Below are positions 32,620-43,551 of a stretch of 64,000 bases of DNA, in pieces; within the stretch, counting starts at the first letter, position 1; every line of letters starts with the position of its first letter. Below the pieces are notes generated by a model. It saw only the letters and a list, made by a program, of their open reading frames with translations, did not search any database and was not told the origin of the DNA. Source of the DNA: Ovis canadensis (lineage: Eukaryota; Chordata; Mammalia; Artiodactyla; Bovidae). The translations under genes and the position numbers were made by a program. Where the stretch lies: assembly GCF_042477335.2 (NCBI RefSeq), contig NC_091251.1:86381501-86445500 (forward strand), given 5' to 3'.

Positions 32620-35083
32620 CTTCCATCCATCAGTTCAGTTCAGTTCAGTCCCTCAGTCCGACTATTGCAACCCCATGAATCACAGCACGCCAGGCCTCCC
32701 TGTCCATCACCAACTCCCAACGTTCACTCGGACTCGCATCCATCGAGTCAGTGATGCCATCCAGCCATCTCATCCTCTGTCGTCCCCTTCTCCTCCTGCC
32801 CCCAATCCCTCTCAGCATCAGAGTCTTTTCCAATAAGTCAACTCTTCTCATGTCGTGGCCAAAGTACTGCAGTTTCAGCTTCAGCATCATTCCTTCCAAA
32901 GAAATCCCAGGGCTGAACTCCTTCAGAATGGACTTGTTGGATCTCCTTGTAGTCCAAGGGACTCTCAAGAGTCTTCTCCAACACCACAGTTCAAAAGCAT
33001 CAATTCTTTGGTGCTCAGCCTTCTTCACAGTCCAACTCTCACATCCATGCATGACTACTGGAAAAACCATAGCCTTGACTAGACGGACCTTTGTTGGCAA
33101 AGTAATGTCCCTGCTTTTCAGTATGCTGTCTAGGTTGGTCATAACTTTTCTTCAAAGGAGTAAGCGTCTTTTAATTTCGTGGCTGCAGTCACCACCTGCA
33201 GTGATTTTGGAGCCCCCCAAAATAAAGTCTGACACTGTTTCCACTGTTTCCCCATCCATTTGCCATGAAGTGATGGGACCAGATGCCATGATCTTCGTTT
33301 TCTGAATGTTGAGCTTTAAGCCAACTTTTTCAGTCTCCTCTTTCACTTTCATCAAGAGGCTTTTTAGCTCTTCTTCACTTTCTGCTGTAAGGGTGGTGTC
33401 ATCTGCATGTCTGAGGTTATTGATATTTCTCCCGGCAATCTTGATTCCAGCTTGTGTTTCTTCCAGCTCAGAGTTTCTCATGATGTACTCTGCATATAAG
33501 TTAAATAAGCAGGGTGACAATATGCAACCTTGATATACTCCTTTTCCTATTTGGAACCATTCTGTTGTTCTATGTCCAGTTCTAACTGTTGCTCCCTGTC
33601 CTGCATATAGGTTTCTCAAGAGGCAGGTTAGGTGGTCTGGTATTCCCATCTCTCAGAATTTTCCACAGTTTATTGTGATCCACACAGTCAAAGGCTTTGG
33701 CATAGTCAGTAAAGCAGAAATAGATATTTTTCTGGAACTCTCTTGCTTTTTCCATGATCCAGCAGATGTTGGCAATTTGATCTCTGGTTCCTCTGCCTTT
33801 TCTAAAACCAGCTTGAACATCTGGAAGTTCACGGTTCATGTATTGCTGAAGCCTGGCTTGGAGAATTTTGAGCATTACTTTACTAGCATGTGAGATGAGT
33901 GCAATTGTGTGGTAGTTTGAGCATTCTTTGGCATTGCCTTTCTTTGGGATTGGAATGAAAACTGACCTTTTCCAGTCCTGTGGCCACTGCTGAGTTTTCC
34001 AAATTTGCTGGCATATTGAGTGCAGCACTTTCACAGCATCATCTCCAGGATTTGAAATAGCTCAACTGGAATTCCATCACCTCCACTAGCTTTGTTCATA
34101 GTGATGCTTTCTAAGGCCCACTTGACTTCACATTCCAGGATGCCTGGCTCTAGATGAGTGATCACACCATCGTGATTATCTTGGTCGTGAAGATCTTTTT
34201 TGTACAGTTCTTCCGTGTATTCTTGCCACCTCTTCTTAATATCTTCTGCTTCTGTTAGGTCCATACCATTTCTGTCCTTGGTCGAGCCCATCTTTGCATG
34301 AAATGCTCCCTTGGTGTCTCTGATTTTCTTGAAGAGATCTCTAGTCTTTCCCATTCTGTTGTTTTCCTCTATTTCTTTGAATTGATCGCTGAAGAAGGCT
34401 TTCTTATCTCTTCTTGCTATTCTTTGGAACTCTGCATTCAGATGCTTGTATCTTTCCTTTTCTCTTTTGTTTTTCACTTCTCTTCTTTTCACAGCTATTT
34501 GTAAGGCCTCCTCAGACAGCCATTTTGCTTTTTTGCATTTCTTTTCCATGGGGATGGTCTTGATCCCTGTCTCCTGTACAATGTCACGAACCTCCGTCCA
34601 TAGTTCATCAGGCACTCTGTCTATCAGATCTATCTTAAATCTATTTCTCACTTCCACTGTATAATCATAAGGGATTTGATTTAGGTCATACCTGAATGGT
34701 CTAGTGGTTTTCCCTACTTTCTTCAATTTAAGTCTGAATTTGGCAATAAGGAGTTCATGATCTGAGCCACAGTCAGCTCCCGGTCTTGTTTTTGTTGACT
34801 GTATAGAGCTTCTCCATCTTTGGCTGCAAAGAATATAATCAATCTGATTTTGGTGTTGACCATCTGGTGATGTCCATGTGTAGAGTCTTTTCTTGTGTTG
34901 TTTGGAAGAGGGTGTTTGCTATGACCAGTGCATTTTCTTGGCAAAACTCTATTAGTCTTTGCCCTGCTTTATTCCGCATTCCAAGGCCAAATTTGCCTGT
35001 TACTCCAGGTGTTTCTTGACTTCCTACTTTTGCATTCCAGTCCCCTATAATGAAAATTATACATGGACTGTGCTTCCATCCAT
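32620..35083 (-). mobile_element. BovB LINE, 2.4 kb, with 11-bp TSD
   Basis: Antisense BovB from the tail (32631-32658) to just beyond the GDWNAK-type endonuclease motif (about 35032-35050). The TSD cttccatccat is exact at 32620-32630 and 35073-35083; about 16 untemplated-looking bases sit between the recognisable 5' end and the right TSD. Sense frames: linker and RT start (34031-34726, 231 aa), RT palm (33582-34034; 33152-33649) and C-terminus (32645-33142). Frameshifts separate them. The catalytic motif is HADD (33398-33409) instead of YADD. Confidence 0.95.
34031..34726 (-). pseudogene. BovB EN-RT linker and RT N-terminal remnant, 231 aa
   Basis: Lysine- and arginine-rich linker (residues about 60-145: EKKCKKAKWLSEEALQIA, then RRDKKAFFSDQFKEIEENNR), followed by the EYTEELYKKDLHD and NKASGGDGIPVELFQIL blocks that precede the RT palm. 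The frame shifts at its end. It belongs to the 32620-35083 element. Confidence 0.88.
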
Positions 35084-35577
35084 AGCACAGCCTATTAGCC
35101 TGTTTCTACGGCGGTCTCTACACACACCAGCAGGTGGGGTTTTTCTTGTTTCACAGGCAGAACAGCTTTTCCCGGTGCCAGCTTTCTGCAGAGAGCTCAT
35201 TTCTGTTCTGACCTGTTCAGGTGTTTGTGTATGTGCTGGTGGTCTCAGGTACTCTATTTCCATGGGCTTTTCTACCCTGACCCCTTATGCGAATATCCAG
35301 TTCTGATCCTTGAGGGCCATTTGATTTTAACTCATGATCATCACTATTCTAGCTTGGTGTTTTTCTCCATTTATTAGCACCTGGAAATTTCTAGGTGCAA
35401 CTTGTAAAGAGAAAGTCCAGGAAAATGATCTTTAGCTGGTAAATAAGTGGATTGGAAAATTTAAAAATAAAACCAATCTCATTTCACTGCACTTCTGATA
35501 TTAATTATTATATCAGATTTAACTTCACCTAGTTAATAGTCTACTAATTTGTAAGCTTTATTTAAGCTTGCATAGCC
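35084..35577. other. No recognisable feature
   Basis: Includes a somewhat GC-richer patch at 35084-35330 that has no assigned repeat and resembles neither BovB nor SINE. Possibly single-copy. Confidence 0.4.
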
Positions 35578-35692
35578 ATTTTTCTCTGGCTGTGTGTCAC
35601 GGGTAACCTTAATTTCCCAATCAGGGACTGAACCCATGACCCTTTCAGTGGAAGCGTGAAGCCCTAACCACTGGACTGCCAAGAAATTCCCT
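35578..35692 (-). repeat. tRNA-derived SINE fragment (antisense)
   Basis: Short CHR-type copy: 'ttctctggctgtgtgtcacg' then 'aaccactggactgccaagaa'. Middle units are deleted. Confidence 0.75.
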
Positions 35693-35804
35693 AGATTATA
35701 TTTTTTTAAGTTGAACTTATTCCCTGTTTGGTTTCATAGAACCACATAATTTCCAGGTGGAAGGGTAGGTACCCTAGTGAAAGCATAAAGTGGTAGAAAA
35801 GATA

Positions 35805-36095
35805 GGGCTGTAGCATTCAGGCACATCAGGGTTCACACGCTGTTACCTAAACTTGGGTAATTTACTCATCTCTCAACACTTTGGTTTCTCCATTAGAAAG
35901 GTGAATACAGTAATACTCATCTAATATTACTGCTGAGAGGATTAAAAGTGATCATAGCAATTAACAGTAATTGAGTATTTATGATGTACTCAACACTCGG
36001 CCCGGTGCTTTGATGGATTATCTCTTTTAATGTAGGTGAAATTTTTAGTCCAGTGCCTGGCAGACTGCAAATGTTTAATAAATGTGGCTATTAGT
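35805..36095 (+). repeat. MIR SINE, possibly with a second MIR fragment inside
   Basis: 5' and middle blocks at 35820-35960 (cattagaaaggtgaatacag) and the 3' end at 36050-36080 (tccagtgcctggcagactgc). Between them 35965-36040 reads like an antisense MIR end (gagtatttatgatgtactca). Confidence 0.65.
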
Positions 36096-36199
36096 CTCAC
36101 ATACGTTACCTCATCCTAGCCAGGCTTTGATCCTATGACACCCTTCACCTCCCTCCACCCTTACGGTTAGTCAACAAGCTTCTGCTTAAAGAGAGCAGT

Positions 36200-36600
36200 C
36201 AGAATTCCAGCGCTGGAGTCAGACTCAGTAGATTCAAATCTGCCACTTTCTTGCTCTCTGACATTGGGTAAATATATCTGTGAAATGAGGAAAATAGTAG
36301 TTTCTTCCAGGGTAATTTTAAGGTAAATTTGGAAAAGACCCTGATGCTGGGAAAGGTTGAAGGCAGAAGGAGAAGGGGGTGGCAGAGGATGAGATGGTTG
36401 GATAGCATCACCAATTCAATGGACAAGAATCTGAGCAAACTCCAGGAAATAGTGAAGGACAGGGAAGCCTGACATGCTGCAATCCATGGGATCGCAAAAG
36501 TCAAACATGACTTAGAGACTGAACAATTTTGAGACTCAAATGAGTTAATGCATGCAAAGCACTTAGAATAGTGCCTGGTACATTGTAAATCCTCAGCCAG
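36200..36600 (+). repeat. MIR SINE split by a BovB tail
   Basis: 5' part ctggagtcagactcagtaga (36213-36232) through ctgtgaaatgaggaaaatag, 3' part aatgagttaatgcatgcaaa through tagaatagtgcctggtacat (36539-36582). The gap is filled by the BovB piece at 36323-36525. Confidence 0.85.
36323..36525 (+). mobile_element. BovB 3'-end fragment inside MIR
   Basis: About 200 bases of BovB end (ggaaaagaccctgatgctgg to tgacttagagactgaac). A likely short TSD is aattttaag on the left and aattttgag on the right (36526 on). It is more diverged than the long copies. Confidence 0.85.
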
Positions 36601-37039
36601 TATTTACTACTACTGGAAATTTGTTATCACCTTGAACTTATTTTGTTTCAGAAGCGTTCATACTCACCCTCACTTTTACTTTTTTTTTTCATCCATAATA
36701 TGAAGGAACTATTCAGCCAGTAAAGGAGAGTAGGGCATGAAGAAGGGATGAAACAGAGATACCATGGTGAGATTCTATGCAAACTCAGTAGGTGACCTCT
36801 GAAGAAGGAAGCATTGACTAGGATGACTTTGCATACAGTGAGACTCCAGCAGTTGGGGTTACAAGCTAAGGAATGAATGTGTAGGGGCTTGATCCCACCT
36901 GAGGACTCACAGAAACCACACTCGGAGATCAAGAAAAACTCAGAAGGAGGGTTATAGTGAGCTTTGGTCCAGTTGTGTCTTCCTGAAACTGATCCTCTGC
37001 ATTCCTGTTAAAGTGCTCTGAATGGATGCAAATGCGACC
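36601..37039. other. No recognisable feature
   Basis: Apparently single-copy sequence; the 94-aa minus frame at 36648-36932 has no recognisable domain. Confidence 0.4.
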
Positions 37040-37330
37040 ATACCTCTTTATATTTTAAAATAATGTGTGCTCTACCCACCCTTCCCCTATTGATTTATCA
37101 AGGTCCTTCATGATCTGGCCTTTGTTGTTTCTTTCATGTCTCTATTACATTATATGCCAATAAATAGGCTGTTTTTTGATTCATGCCTTTGCTCAAATGT
37201 ATCCCTTTCCTGAAAGACAGTGTTTCTTTTCCTTTTTTTTACTTTCTATCTCTTTAAAATATTTGGGACCTTTGAAAGCATCTATCTTAATCTATCTCTT
37301 CGTTGAAGGGGAGGGGGAAAATGGCAGTAT
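37040..37330 (+). repeat. Ancient L2-type LINE fragment
   Basis: 'aaggtccttcatgatctggc' and 'tgcctttgctcaaatgtatc' are blocks of a common ancient mammalian LINE (I recall it as L2). A related upstream part of the same family occurs at 51460-51765. Confidence 0.55.
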
Positions 37331-37599
37331 ATTAGATCAAGTTTGCACATTTTACTAGAATTGGTCAGTTGAAGCCTGAAGCAGATTGTGATAAAGATAC
37401 ATACCATATTCCCTAGAGTAACCAGTAAGAAAAAGCTCAAACAATAGCTTAAAAATGAACAAATGAATTAAAATGGCACACTGAAGAGTATTGGTTTAAT
37501 GTAAAAGAAGGCAGTAAAGTTGGAGCAGAGGCACAAAAATGACACAAGGCATAAATATACAAATAGGAAAATAGCAGGCATGAATCTAACCAAGCAAAT

Positions 37600-38740
37600 A
37601 AGTACATTAAATGTAAGTGGATTAAGCACTTCAATTAGAAAGTAAAGATATAAAATAAAGAAATCAGATCCAACTACATACTGTCTATAAGACATACATT
37701 TTGGATTCATAGATATAATAGATTGGAAGTAAAATGACACAAAAAGTGGCTATAAGAAAATTGGAGTGGCCATAATATCAGAAAACATATTTTGTCTGAT
37801 AGACTTTAAGACCAAAATAAGTTACTGTAAAAGGAAAGTAGATATGCTATAATGATAAAATGATTAGTCCATCAGGAAGATAATTATAAACAAATATGCA
37901 TTTAATAAGAGAGCTCCAAATATATGAAGGAAAAACTGAGAGAACTGAAGAAAAGAATAATTCAACAGTAATAACTGGAGATTTTAATATCCTATTCTCA
38001 AAAACTAAAATAATAAGTAGACAGAAAATCAAATCAGCAAGGTTAGAATCTTAAACATTATCAACCAACTTGACCTAAGGGAAATCTATAGATTTCCATC
38101 AAGCTGAAGTAAAATAATCCTTATAAATTTATTGAGACTTATTTTATACAACTCATTAAAAAGAGGCCAAATGAACCAACTAAAAATGAATAGAAAAATT
38201 GGTATACTTGGCAGTTACCTAGAAATTTAAACAAATTTACCATATAATCCAACAATTCTACTCCTAGATAATACCCAGAAAACTGAAAACTTTGGTTCAT
38301 ACAAAGACCAGCATGTGAATGTTCATAGCAGCATTATTCAGAATAGCCAAAGCATGGAAACCACCTGAAAATTCATTAGTTGGTGAATGGGTAAACATGA
38401 TGTGTTTATCCATATGATGGAACACCATTCAGCAGTGAATAGTCTGCTGATACATGCTACAGCATGGCTGAACCTCAGAAACATCCTGCTATGTGAAAGA
38501 AACACAAAGACTGCATGTTGTACGATTCCATTTACGTGAAATGTTTCAGGAAGGCAAATTTACAGAGACAGAGCAGATCCATGATTGCTGAGGGCTGAGG
38601 ATGGGGCTGGTATATATCAAAGGGGACAAGGGAAATTTTTAGGGTGATGGTAATATTCTAAAACTGAATTGTGATTGTTGAAATATTTAGTACACTGACT
38701 AAAAATCATTAACTCGTACTGTTAAAAATGGGTGAATTTT
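37600..38740 (+). mobile_element. Ancient L1, two parts joined, degraded
   Basis: 37600-38100 matches the 5' part of L1 ORF2 ('gtacattaaatgtaagtgga', 'cagtaataactggagatttt'). 38200-38740 matches the 3' end ('cagcattattcagaatagcc', 'gattccatttacgtgaaatg'). Most of ORF2 between them is missing, so this is an internally deleted copy or two L1s. Confidence 0.75.
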
Positions 38741-38951
38741 GGACTTCCCTTGCAGTCCAATGGTTAAGACTTTGTCCTCCAATGCAGGGAGTACAGGTTC
38801 GATCCCTGGTAAGGGAGCTAAAATCCCATGAAAAAATTAAACATGTAAAACAGAAGCAATCTTATAACAAATTCAATAAAAACTTTAGAAGTGGTCCACA
38901 TTAAAAAAATGTTTTAAAAAATTAGAGAAAAAAATTTTAATGGATGAATTT
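38727..38951 (+). mobile_element. tRNA-derived SINE with 13-bp TSD, inside the L1 end
   Basis: Head ggacttcccttgcagtccaa, B box aggttcgatccct, then a long tail with 'acaaattcaataaaaacttt'. The TSD is aatgggtgaattt (38727-38739) and aatggatgaattt (38939-38951), one mismatch. It has no BovA unit. Confidence 0.9.
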
Positions 38952-39034
38952 ATGTAAATTATACCTCAAAGTTGTTACATAATTACATGTAATAACTTGT
39001 TACTTTCTAGTATATTAGAAATAATATTGACAAT

Positions 39035-39440
39035 AATAATGATACTGAGCTCTTGCTAAGTGCCAGGCACTGTTTTAAGCACTTTAGTTAGTCCTCACAA
39101 TAATCTATGAAATAAATTTTATTATTCCACTTATACAGGCTTCCCTGGTGGCTCAGATGGTAAAGAATCAGCCTGCAGTGCAGAAGACCCAGGTTCAGTC
39201 CCTGGGGCCAGAAGATCCCCTGGCAAAGGGAATGGGTACCCACTCTAGTATTCTTGCCTGGAGAATCCCATGGATAGAGAAGCTTGGCGGGCTCTAGCCC
39301 ATGCGGTCACAAAGAGTGAGACCTGACTAAGCACATACCACATTCCATTTATAAATGAAGAAACTGAGGCCCACATAAGTAACTTGCAAAGGTCATGCAG
39401 CAAATAAATAGGTGAGCCAGGACTGAAATCTAAGCAACTT
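39035..39440 (-). repeat. MIR SINE (antisense) split by a Bov-tA
   Basis: 'gtgccaggcactgttttaag' (39060-39079) on the left, 'gaagaaactgaggcccacat' (39357-39376) on the right, both antisense MIR. The SINE at 39136-39341 separates them. Confidence 0.9.
39124..39353 (+). mobile_element. Bov-tA SINE with 12-bp TSD, inside MIR
   Basis: Head ggcttccctggtggctcaga, B box aggttcagtccct, and full BovA ending gtgagacctgactaagcaca. The TSD is attccacttata (39124-39135) and attccatttata (39342-39353). Confidence 0.96.
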
Positions 39441-39504
39441 GTTCCAGGAGTTGTACTCTCATAAATCTACTAAGGCAACTCAAATTTTGATGCTTTTTCA
39501 AAAT

Positions 39505-39848
39505 ATTTATTTATTTTTATTTTTGGCTGTGCTAGGTCTTTGTTGCTGTGCGAGCTTTTCTCTAGTTGCAGTGAGCAGGGGTTACTTTCTAGTTGTGATG
39601 TGTGGGCTTTTCGTTGCATGGCTTCTCTTGTTGCAGAGTACAGACTCTAGGTGATGGGGCTTCAGTGGGTGTGGCACATGGCTTAGTAGTTGTGGCTGCC
39701 TGAGCTCTAGAGCACAGGCTCAGTAGTAGTGGTGCAGTGGCTCAGGTGCTCCGAGGCATGTGGGATCTTCCCGGACCAGGGGTTGAAGTCTTGTCTCCTG
39801 CACTGGCAGGTGGATTCTTTACCACTGAGCCACCAGGGAAGCCCCTTG
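39505..39848 (-). mobile_element. CHR-type SINE (antisense), full length
   Basis: From ttttggctgtgctaggtctt to gagccaccagggaagcccc (39825-39843). A possible short TSD ttgatg occurs on both sides. Confidence 0.95.
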
Positions 39849-40095
39849 ATGATGTTTTTTAAGTTCTAGTGAAGCAGCATCATTGTGAAACTCCCCTGAA
39901 GTTGAAAAATATATAATATACCAAATTTGACAGCACGAAGCAGGGAAGGAAATGTTATTTTTCAATTTAGGATAACAGTGAAATTGTTTCATCAGATTTC
40001 TAGAGAAGAGATGAAGAATAGTTTCCATTTTCTTTTTCTTCTATCTGTATGGCAGGAAGCAAAACACATTGAACAGATAATGGGATTTAGAACTG

Positions 40096-40270
40096 AAATA
40101 ACTAAGATTTGATCTCTGATTCTGTTACTTAAGTTATACAGCCTGGAGCCTCATTTTTCTTATATAGAAAGGTAGATTTAAATGCCTACACTTCAGGATT
40201 GTATGTATTAAATACAGTCTGATTTAATGTGCATGAAATCTTAGCATGATGTCTTGCTTGTAGAAGACAC
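40096..40270 (+). repeat. MIR SINE, diverged
   Basis: 'tctgattctgttacttaagt' and 'agcctcatttttcttatata' followed by a MIR-like end. Weak but in the right order. Confidence 0.5.
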
Positions 40271-40967
40271 TAAAGAAGCGGGAGCTTTCTACAGTCACCA
40301 GTATCAGGCGTCTTCTCATACATTAGGGCCAGTCCTGACTTTTAGAGAAGGTCCGGGTAATTCTCTAGGACTTCTTAACAAGATTAAAGCTGAGGGAGAA
40401 TGAAGAGCAATTTAGAACTTAGTGATGGCTTGCTTGCTTTCTTAATTTATATTTCCCCTAGATCAGTCTATTAAAATATAGAATTAAGAAATATTTCTTC
40501 CTGTGCGGCAATCTTACCTAGAACTCTTACTTCAATCTTTTTTTTCCCCATTCTGGACTCTAACTAGATTCTAGCCCTGGCCTCTGAGTGGTATTATGTC
40601 ATTGTGATCTCCATGTACCTTGGAGAAGTATGATCAGCACCTCGTCCGAAGTGTGGCTACTGTCAGAACCCTCCAGCAGAGTTCTAATAGGAAGAAGAAA
40701 AATGGCTAGAAAGAGGTCTTGTTCCCTCGCCCAGGTGAGTTCTGTGGGACCTGGAGATTACCTGATGTCCTGTTGAACAACTCTCTGGGGGACCCAAGGC
40801 CCTGGTCACACAAGTTACTGAGAACTTTTTCAGTATATATATATAAGAAATTTTTTTTAAATCAGTGACCACTGACCTGAGTGAATCTAAGGGGAAGAAA
40901 ACATTTATTAAGGTATAACTATTTTATAGCATATTTTTTCTTAAAGACAGAAATAGAAAACGTTCAA
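40271..40967. other. Unassigned, with an isolated splice-donor match
   Basis: No repeat recognised. A strong donor-like caggtgagt lies at 40733-40741 in a 62-aa frame (40588-40776) that I do not recognise. Without an acceptor, partner exon or transcript this is not enough to call an exon. Confidence 0.35.
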
Positions 40968-41092
40968 CTCACCACCTCAGTGGACGTGAATCTGAGCAAA
41001 CTCTGGGAGACAGTGAAGAACAAAGGAGCCTGACGTCTGCAGTCCCGTCTGTGGGGTCACAGAGTCAGACAGGACTTTGCGACTGAATAACA
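40968..41092 (+). mobile_element. BovB/BovA 3'-tail fragment
   Basis: 'cagtggacgtgaatctgagc' to 'cagacaggactttgcgactg' is the last 120 bases of a BovB-type end, diverged. Confidence 0.75.
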
Positions 41093-41097
41093 AAAGC

Positions 41098-41329
41098 TCT
41101 AGTTAAGTGACTTCTTGGTGGCTCAGACAGTAAAGCGTCTGTCTACAATGCGGGAGACCCGGGTTCGATCTCTGGGTCGGGAAGATCCCCTGGAAAAGGA
41201 AATGGCAATCCACTCCAGAACTATTGCCTGGAAAATCCCATGGACAGAGGAGCCTGGTAGGCTACAGTCCATGGGGTCGCAAAGAGTCGGACACGACTGA
41301 GCTACTTCACTTCACTTCTAGTTAAGTGA
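41098..41329 (+). mobile_element. Bov-tA SINE, well preserved, exact 13-bp TSD
   Basis: Head with A box (gtggctcagacagt) and B box (gggttcgatctct), full BovA ending gtcggacacgactgagctac. The TSD tctagttaagtga is exact at 41098-41110 and 41317-41329. The low divergence and exact TSD suggest a young insertion. Confidence 0.97.
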
Positions 41330-41339
41330 AAGATTCTGT

Positions 41340-41353
41340 CCACTAGGTGTCGC
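41340..41353 (+). promoter_or_regulatory. CTCF-like motif (candidate)
   Basis: ccactaggtgtcgc matches the vertebrate CTCF core CCASYAGRKGGCRS at 13 of 14 positions (T instead of G at position 11). It lies 10 bases right of the Bov-tA. Occupancy cannot be judged from sequence. Confidence 0.35.
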
Positions 41354-41868
41354 TGTTGCGCTTGACAGATCAAACGGTCTGTAACACTCAAGGTGGTTTT
41401 TTTTTTTTTTTTTTTATCTTAAAAGGCCTATTTCCTTCTTTTTTTTTTTTTTTCAAGCATTAGAAGATACCACCGGACGACCCAGACTAATTTGATCTCA
41501 GGATAATTTCCTAATTATCAGGAAGGATAATCAGGAAGGAGTTTCTTGTACAGAATTTAGGATTTGTCCGGAAGGTCTGGAAGCATCCAGCATCTGCTGA
41601 GGAATGACAATTTTCAAAGTCCCATCCAGGAAAGAACTTTTAATTTTCCTGTTAGCCTGCTCTTTTGGGGGCAAGTTTATTTTGACGAACGCCTTCATTC
41701 TTTATGACCTGTGTCGTGTATGCAACCCAAGACAGGCTTTCTTCTGACGATAGAAGTCAGAAGTCGGAACATCGCTCCCATATTCTTTCCTTCTTTCGCA
41801 TCCCAACCTCTTTTATGATCTAAGTCCTCAAAGCATAAAGTACAGTCATATTTCCATTTTTAAATCAA
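41354..41868. other. Unassigned, with two T-runs
   Basis: T-runs at 41397-41415 and 41439-41453. The rest is apparently single-copy, with more CpG dinucleotides than most of the window. Confidence 0.4.
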
Positions 41869-42043
41869 AACACTAGGGACTTCCCTGGTGGTCCAGTGGC
41901 TGAGACTCCACGACCCCAGTGCAGGGGGCCCAAGTTCAACCCCTAGTCAGAGAACCAGTTCCTGCCTGCTGCAGCTAAGACCTGGTGAAGCCAAATAAAT
42001 TAAAAGAATTTTTTAAGATAATAAAAACAAAATTATAACACTA
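41869..42043 (+). mobile_element. tRNA-derived SINE with short TSD
   Basis: Head gggacttccctggtggtcca with B box aagttcaacccct and a 'ccaaataaattaaaagaatt' tail. The 7-bp direct repeat aacacta is at 41869-41875 and 42037-42043. No BovA unit. Confidence 0.85.
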
Positions 42044-42745
42044 AACATTTCTCTAGTCAGGATTTACAAAGATGATTCAGATTTTTTCTTCATTTCTCTT
42101 TCCCTGTTGTGTTTATTAACAAAACAGAAACAAAAATCCTACTAGCATATGGTTTTTGAGCCCATGAGTGTTCCCTTATCCCTGAAGTTGTGCTCAGATA
42201 CAACAGATGGACTCACAGTAGGATATGACATACGCTGCACAGGGAGAAAAGAGGCAAAGGCTATCACACTTCCAAAACAAAGAAAGAGAGGAAGAGCTAA
42301 AGGGAGAAAGAGGCAATAGTGACAGTTCTTGATTGGTGCTCTCTGGCACCATGTGGCTCATTAAAGTGTTTTGAGGAGAAAGTTAAGCTCCTGGAAAGGA
42401 GCCACTCATCTATGTAAGTGTCACTTTAACCGTCTTTTCGTTTAAGAACTTCTATACTTGCCGTTGTACAATTTCAGTACAAATGAAGAGTGATGGGAAA
42501 GTGACTTTAGAACTTCAATCCAACTTATTTTCCAGCTGCAGAAGATTGAGGAGGTAGAAGTTTAGGAAGGTATTCTCCATGACTGGTCTTTCCTTTGCCA
42601 ATTTCTTCCTACCTGAAGAATGATTCAAATTAATGAGTTAGGTTAACATTGTTTGATTTTTTGAAATCGGTTTTTGTTTCATAAAGTTCTATAATTTTCA
42701 CATCATGTGAATTAAAGGAAATGACTTACTGTCACTATTCTGAGA
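42044..42745. other. No recognisable feature
   Basis: Apparently single-copy sequence of about 0.7 kb. Purine-rich at 42240-42320. No domain-bearing frame. Confidence 0.4.
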
Positions 42746-42845
42746 TGAGAACTGTAAAGTACTGCATTGAATACTTTACAGTCAGACCTGAGTTTCAGTC
42801 TCAGCTTTTTCACTTACTGGTTGCGTTATCTTGGACACACATTAT
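42746..42845 (+). repeat. MIR SINE fragment
   Basis: 'gatgagaactgtaaagtact' then 'tttcagtctcagctttttca' and 'cttactggttgcgttatctt' follow the MIR 5' to middle order. Confidence 0.5.
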
Positions 42846-42912
42846 TTTTATTTATTTGTTTGTTTATTTTGGTCACACCGCACAGCTTGCAGGATCTTAG
42901 TTCCTCAACCAA
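42846..42912 (-). repeat. CHR-type SINE fragment (antisense)
   Basis: 'tattttggtcacaccgcaca' and 'ggatcttagttcctcaacc' are an internally deleted antisense CHR copy. Confidence 0.55.
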
Positions 42913-42999
42913 ACACATTATGACTTGCTTTATGGTGATCATTTGCTCTAATGCAGTATTCGTTTTATTGTGGTGGTCCAAAACTGAACTCATGACATC

Positions 43000-43135
43000 T
43001 CTGAGATGTTCCTGTATCTGTTTGAGTCTCTGCTTTCAATTCTTTTGCATATATATTTCCTAGGAGTGGAATTCCTGGGTCATGTATAGTTTTGTGTTTA
43101 AACTTCTGAGAAACTGACGAAATTGTTTGTCACTC
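43000..43135 (-). mobile_element. Ancient L1 3' region fragment (antisense)
   Basis: 'gctttcaattcttttgcata' then 'tcctaggagtggaattcctg' follow the antisense L1 3' region order. Diverged. Confidence 0.55.
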
Positions 43136-43139
43136 TTTT

Positions 43140-43338
43140 TTTAAAAAAAAAATTTATTTATTTGGCTGTGCCGGATGTCAGTTGCAGCACATGGGATCTT
43201 TGATCTTTGTTGTAGCATGTGAGACCTTTAGTTGGGGCATTTGAACTCTTAGTTGCAACATGTAGGATTTAGTTCCCTGACCAGGGACTGAACGCAGGCC
43301 CCCTGCAATGGTAGTGTGGACTACCAGGGAAGTCCCTC
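43140..43338 (-). mobile_element. CHR-type SINE (antisense), shortened
   Basis: From tttatttggctgtgccggat to gactaccagggaagtccctc. Some middle units are deleted. Confidence 0.88.
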
Positions 43339-43448
43339 CCTTTAACTTTTTAATCTAGCTTCTATAATTTACAATTTGACACATGATCAAAATGCGATTA
43401 ATTGAAAATAAACAATGAAATATAGCACCCTGAAATACTCTGTATTCA

Positions 43449-43449
43449 T

Positions 43450-43473
<24 letters not shown>
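43449..43473. repeat. (TA)n microsatellite
   Basis: About twelve uninterrupted AT dinucleotides ending in ataatatt. Likely polymorphic. Confidence 0.95.
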
Positions 43474-43480
<7 letters not shown>

Positions 43481-43551
43481 TCTAAAAATGCACTTGTTTA
43501 GGAACATTTTCACAATGGTGGAGTAAGAACATGAAAATCTGCTCATTCACA

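Noticed and set aside
40588..40776. Possible exon with a strong splice donor (caggtgagt at 40733-40741)
   Set aside because: Unrecognised 62-aa frame, no acceptor or partner exon visible. A single donor match is expected by chance in 64 kb.
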